DNA from: Oscillospiraceae bacterium
GTDB lineage: Bacteria; Bacillota; Clostridia; Oscillospirales; Oscillospiraceae
DNA length: 8,190 bases
Reading direction: 5' to 3'
Assembly: GCA_016297855.1 (NCBI GenBank)
Contig: JAEDFW010000073.1
Location: 1 to 8,190 of the forward strand
Positions 6,286-8,190 of the stretch are shown here, one piece after another. Below the pieces are notes generated by a model. That model saw only the letters and a program-made list of their open reading frames with translations. It had not been told where the DNA came from and ran no database searches. Within the stretch, counting starts at the first letter, position 1. Each line of letters opens with the position of its first letter. Position numbers and translations under genes: made by a program.

Positions 6286-7239
6286 TTAGGCAATGGGCTC
6301 GTAGCCGTCGAGCGGTGTCAGGCCGAGGTCTGCGCAGATCTCTGCGTTGTACATCGGAGTGACCTTCTCGGCATAGCCCACGGGCATGGTGGAGATATCG
6401 GCCTCGCCGGTCAGCACCTTGGCGGCCATCTTGCCGGTCGCGTAGCCGAGGTCATAGTAGCTGATGGACAGCGTTGCGATACCGCAGCCAGAGCAGATGC
6501 CAACTTCGCCCGCGATCACGGGCACGCCTGCCGGGCGGCAGATACCATCAATAACGCCGGTCGCGGCGGCGGCAGTATTATCCGTGGGGACATAGATGAC
6601 GTCGGATGCGTCAGCAGCGGCCTGCGCCACGGCGGCCAGATCATTGCTGTCGGCGAACGCGTACTGCGTGCAGCTCAAACCCTTAGCTTCCAGATAATCC
6701 TGCACGGTGTCCACTTGGTACTTGGAGTTGGCCTCAGCCGAGCAGTACAGAAGACCAACGGTCTTTGCGTCCGGGCACCATTCGGTGATCATATCGGCCT
6801 GCTGGTCAAGCGGGGCCAGATCGGACGTGCCGGAGATGTTGCCGCCCACGGTGCCGGAGAAGTTCTCAATGCCCAGCGCCACGCCGTATTCGGTGACGGA
6901 CGTGCCCAGGATGGGAATCTCGGAGGTTGCGGCAGCCGCAGCCTGCAGTGCGGGCGTGGCGTTGGCCATGATAAGGTCGACCTTGTCGGCCACAAACGCG
7001 TTCACGATTGGCGCGCAGGTGTTGGAGTCGCCTGCAGCGACCTCGACTTTGATCTCAACGTTCTCTTCGCCGAGCGCTTCCTTCAATGCGTCACAGAAGC
7101 CGTTGGTCGCGGCATCCAGCGCGTCGTGCGGCACCAGCTGGCACACGCCGACAACATATTTGTCCTTCTTCGCACTGGAGCAGGCCACCATGGAAAGCAG
7201 CAGCAGTACGATGCATACAATTGCAATAATACGTTTCAT
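6286..7239 (-). CDS. ABC transporter substrate-binding lipoprotein, TrpX-like (PF04392 / COG2984 family)
   Basis: This 317-aa extracellular binding protein captures the substrate and delivers it to the permease. Residues 1-20 form a lipoprotein signal (MKRI, hydrophobic core 5-16, lipobox MVAC with C20), so the mature protein is lipid-anchored. Family features follow in order: GVCQLVPHDALDAATNGF (31-48), DLIMANATPALQ (88-99), NISGTSDLAPLDQQ (134-147), VGLLYCSAEANS (161-172), DVIYVPTDNT (213-222) and YYDLGYATGKMAAKVL (261-276). The ATG at 7239 is supported by AAGGAGA 8 nt upstream and by the signal peptide. A frame reaching 7275 has no such support. Members are often annotated as tryptophan/tyrosine binding, but the ligand here cannot be read from sequence. 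The protein has unusually many cysteines, including C249-S-G-C252. It is first in the operon and followed by a terminator. Confidence 0.9.
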   Translation of the reverse strand: MKRIIAIVCIVLLLLSMVACSSAKKDKYVVGVCQLVPHDALDAATNGFCDALKEALGEENVEIKVEVAAGDSNTCAPIVNAFVADKVDLIMANATPALQAAAAATSEIPILGTSVTEYGVALGIENFSGTVGGNISGTSDLAPLDQQADMITEWCPDAKTVGLLYCSAEANSKYQVDTVQDYLEAKGLSCTQYAFADSNDLAAVAQAAADASDVIYVPTDNTAAAATGVIDGICRPAGVPVIAGEVGICSGCGIATLSISYYDLGYATGKMAAKVLTGEADISTMPVGYAEKVTPMYNAEICADLGLTPLDGYEPIA

Positions 7240-7303
7240 TTTTAGACTCTCCTTTGACAAACGGACACAGCGCACGGATGCGCGGTGAATTCTACGGTTT
7301 AAG

Positions 7304-7332
7304 ACTATAGCACTTTACATTGACAAAGTCAA
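7304..7332 (-). promoter_or_regulatory. Sigma-A promoter of the ABC transporter operon
   Basis: On the minus strand, -35 TTGACT (7327-7332) and -10 TATAGT (7304-7309) are 17 bp apart, close to consensus. Transcription should start near 7297, giving a leader of about 58 nt. That leader is too short for a T-box or most riboswitches and contains only a small GCGCA/TGCGC hairpin and the ribosome site. Confidence 0.85.
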
Positions 7333-7334
7333 TG
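7318..7334. promoter_or_regulatory. Perfect palindrome over the -35 box, putative operator
   Basis: CATTGACAAAGTCAATG is a perfect inverted repeat with 7-bp arms and a 3-bp centre. It contains the whole -35 hexamer of the transporter promoter. A dimeric repressor bound here would block RNA polymerase. No regulator gene is visible in the window, so the protein is unknown. Part of the symmetry could be coincidental because TTGAC is itself the -35 consensus. Confidence 0.5.
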
Positions 7335-7559
7335 CGTTTGTGCAAAAAATATAAGCTTTTTTGTAAATATATCCCCGGAACAAAAATGGGAAACGATAAA
7401 TGTTTTTTCACAGCTGGCGCATTTTCTGTTGATTTTGAAAAATAAATCGCTATACGCAAAAAAGAAGATCAATATACAAGGGGAGCATTGTATTTTTTGG
7501 TATAAAACGGGACGCCGCTTTCTTTCCCGATGCTTCAATGCTCCAGATGGAGTGATTGA
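7335..7559. other. AT-rich intergenic region
   Basis: This stretch is clearly richer in A and T than the genes around it, with many short A and T runs. A weak plus-strand promoter candidate is TTGATT (7429-7434), 16 bp, TATACG (7451-7456). A TATAAA at 7501-7506 has no convincing -35 box. A CAAAAAA/TTTTTTG inverted repeat (about 7343-7362) has only A-T pairs. I see no tRNA, riboswitch or terminator of convincing quality here. Confidence 0.5.
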
Positions 7560-7706
7560 ATGTCGAATTTTGCGATACGGGATATTGCCATGATCAGCGG
7601 AAAAGAATATGACCCGGTTATGCTGCCGCCCGCACGGCTGTGTGAGCGCGGCAGTGTCAGGCACATCGGAATAGACGGTGAAAAGAACGGGGAGGCTAAA
7701 ATATAA
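7560..7706 (+). CDS. Possible small ORF of 48 codons, function unknown
   Basis: An ATG at 7560 preceded by GGAG (7549-7552, 7-nt spacing) opens a 48-codon frame beginning MSNFAIRDIAMISGKEYD and ending with TAA at 7704-7706. The last A of the stop is the first base of an ATG at 7706, a TAATG junction typical of coupled genes. I do not recognise the product. It has no signal peptide or membrane segment. Because the DNA just downstream is decayed, this may itself be a gene fragment. A small hairpin, CTCC/GGAG at 7541-7552, would cover its ribosome site. Confidence 0.3.
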   Translation: MSNFAIRDIAMISGKEYDPVMLPPARLCERGSVRHIGIDGEKNGEAKI

Positions 7707-7900
7707 TGAATAGTATGAAGTTCGAACTGAGCCGCGCAGAGGCCAAGCGCTAGCCTGACGGAGGATGCAACTTTGAACTGTTTCTAGACCCGAACGTGAT
7801 GGAACTTGAGGCACTGGGACCGGTATGTACGCTTGCGCCCGGACAGAGCGCTTCGCATTGGGAACGGTGGCATGTCTGCCGCGAAGGCGAAGGGAAAGAT
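7706..7900 (+). pseudogene. Remnant of a mutarotase-like (DUF4380-type) protein C-terminus, interrupted by TAG
   Basis: The frame starts at ATG 7706 behind GGGGAGG (7689-7695) and reads MNSMKFELSRAEAKR before a TAG at 7751. It then continues in the same frame as PDGGCNFELFLDPNVMELE, followed by ALGPVCTLAPGQSASHWERW. This resembles the C-terminal part of aldose-epimerase-fold carbohydrate-associated proteins, in which a YPDxGCNxE stretch and an LExLGPxxxLAPGExxxHxERW stretch are common. The family comparison is from memory. The TAG stands where a tyrosine codon (TAT/TAC) would be expected, so one base change could explain it. The 200 or so residues that should precede this region are absent, and beyond about 7900 the frame no longer looks like the family. 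I read it as a truncated, decaying gene. A sequencing error could account for the stop but not for the missing N-terminus. Confidence 0.5.
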
Positions 7901-8190
7901 AATGCATGGTCCTCAAGAACGTCAACTGAGGCATCATTACGAACACGGATCAGTGGCTCAAACGCCGGTATGTGCGGCTGGCACAGAATTTCCCAAACGT
8001 ATATTTTCGATACCTGCAATACAACCGAATATTTCGAATGGAAAACATGGCTGGCGTTTCGCCTGCTGCGTGGAGGATGAGATCCTCGTCGCCTTCCACA
8101 CCTGACAGACCGAATATGCCGGCAATCCCGGGATCATGGTCGGCCGTGTGCTGATGAGCGACCTGACGGACGGGCAGAAGCAGCAGATTC
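7901..8190 (+). pseudogene. Frame-broken coding remnant running off the window
   Basis: No single frame stays open here, but different frames have coding-like stretches in succession. About 7932-8030, after a TGA, reads GIITNTDQWLKRRYVRLAQN and continues through FPNVYFRYLQYN. From about 8050 another frame reads GWRFACCVEDEILVAFHT, then TGA (8103-8105), then QTEYAGNPGIMVGRVLMSDL to the window edge. Codon use in these stretches resembles that of the intact genes, which suggests one former gene with a frameshift and a nonsense mutation. I cannot assign a family. It may be separate from the mutarotase-like remnant before it. Confidence 0.35.

Noticed and set aside
4606..6289. Plus-strand open frames of 242 and 278 codons opposite the ABC genes
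   Set aside because: They are antisense to the ATPase and permease, which have complete family motifs. The products are His/Gln/Arg-rich with no domain.
7240..7297. T-box or other riboswitch upstream of the TrpX-like gene
   Set aside because: The predicted leader is about 58 nt with one small hairpin and no T-box sequence or terminator/antiterminator pair.
7329..7946. Minus-strand open frame of 205 codons across the AT-rich region and the remnant
   Set aside because: It spans regions of different base composition, has no ribosome site that I can see and no family features. The plus strand of the same DNA carries recognisable family-like segments.
7901..8080. Sialidase/BNR-like reading of the right-end remnant
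   Set aside because: A stretch near NRIFRMEN vaguely recalls sialidase beta-propeller segments, but there is no Asp-box and the frames are broken, so the assignment is not supportable.
1..8190. CRISPR array, insertion sequence, integrase or attachment site next to the tRNA
   Set aside because: No regularly spaced repeats, transposase or recombinase motifs, or duplicated tRNA 3' end were seen anywhere in the window.

Overview
The window looks like chromosomal DNA from a GC-rich, low-GC-lineage anaerobe of the Clostridia, probably Oscillospirales and probably gut-associated. This is inferred from an LtaS-like enzyme with C-terminal SLH-type repeats, sigma-A promoters with 17-bp spacers, strong AGGAGG ribosome sites, a tRNA with encoded CCA, and a TrpX-type ABC system. 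I cannot name a species.

Layout. At 11-86 (minus) lies tRNA-Ala(GGC) with its own promoter. At 202-2832 (minus) is a large membrane-anchored LTA-synthase-like phosphoglycerol transferase that ends in three degenerate SLH-like repeats. Positions 2833-3029 form a divergent promoter region. At 3030-4403 (plus) is a dihydropyrimidinase/hydantoinase. A symmetric terminator at 4412-4444 separates it from a convergent three-gene ABC transporter operon (minus strand, transcribed 7239 to 4456): lipoprotein substrate-binding protein, LivH-like permease, ATPase. From 7240 to the end there is a promoter with an operator-like palindrome, an AT-rich intergenic stretch, a possible 48-codon small ORF, and a decayed region with in-frame stops and broken frames.

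How the parts work together. The ABC proteins form one uptake system of the COG2984/COG4120/COG1101 type, often annotated as tryptophan/tyrosine transport. The substrate here is not established, and no T-box leader is present. An intrinsic terminator lies between the binding-protein and permease genes, which should give more binding protein than membrane components. Permease and ATPase overlap by 8 nt and are probably translationally coupled. The dihydropyrimidinase is a separate convergent unit, so a link with the transporter is only suggested by position. I found no clear new defence or mobile system. The most unusual items are the LtaS-SLH fusion, the 7-3-7 palindrome across the transporter promoter's -35 box, and the gene remnant at the right end.
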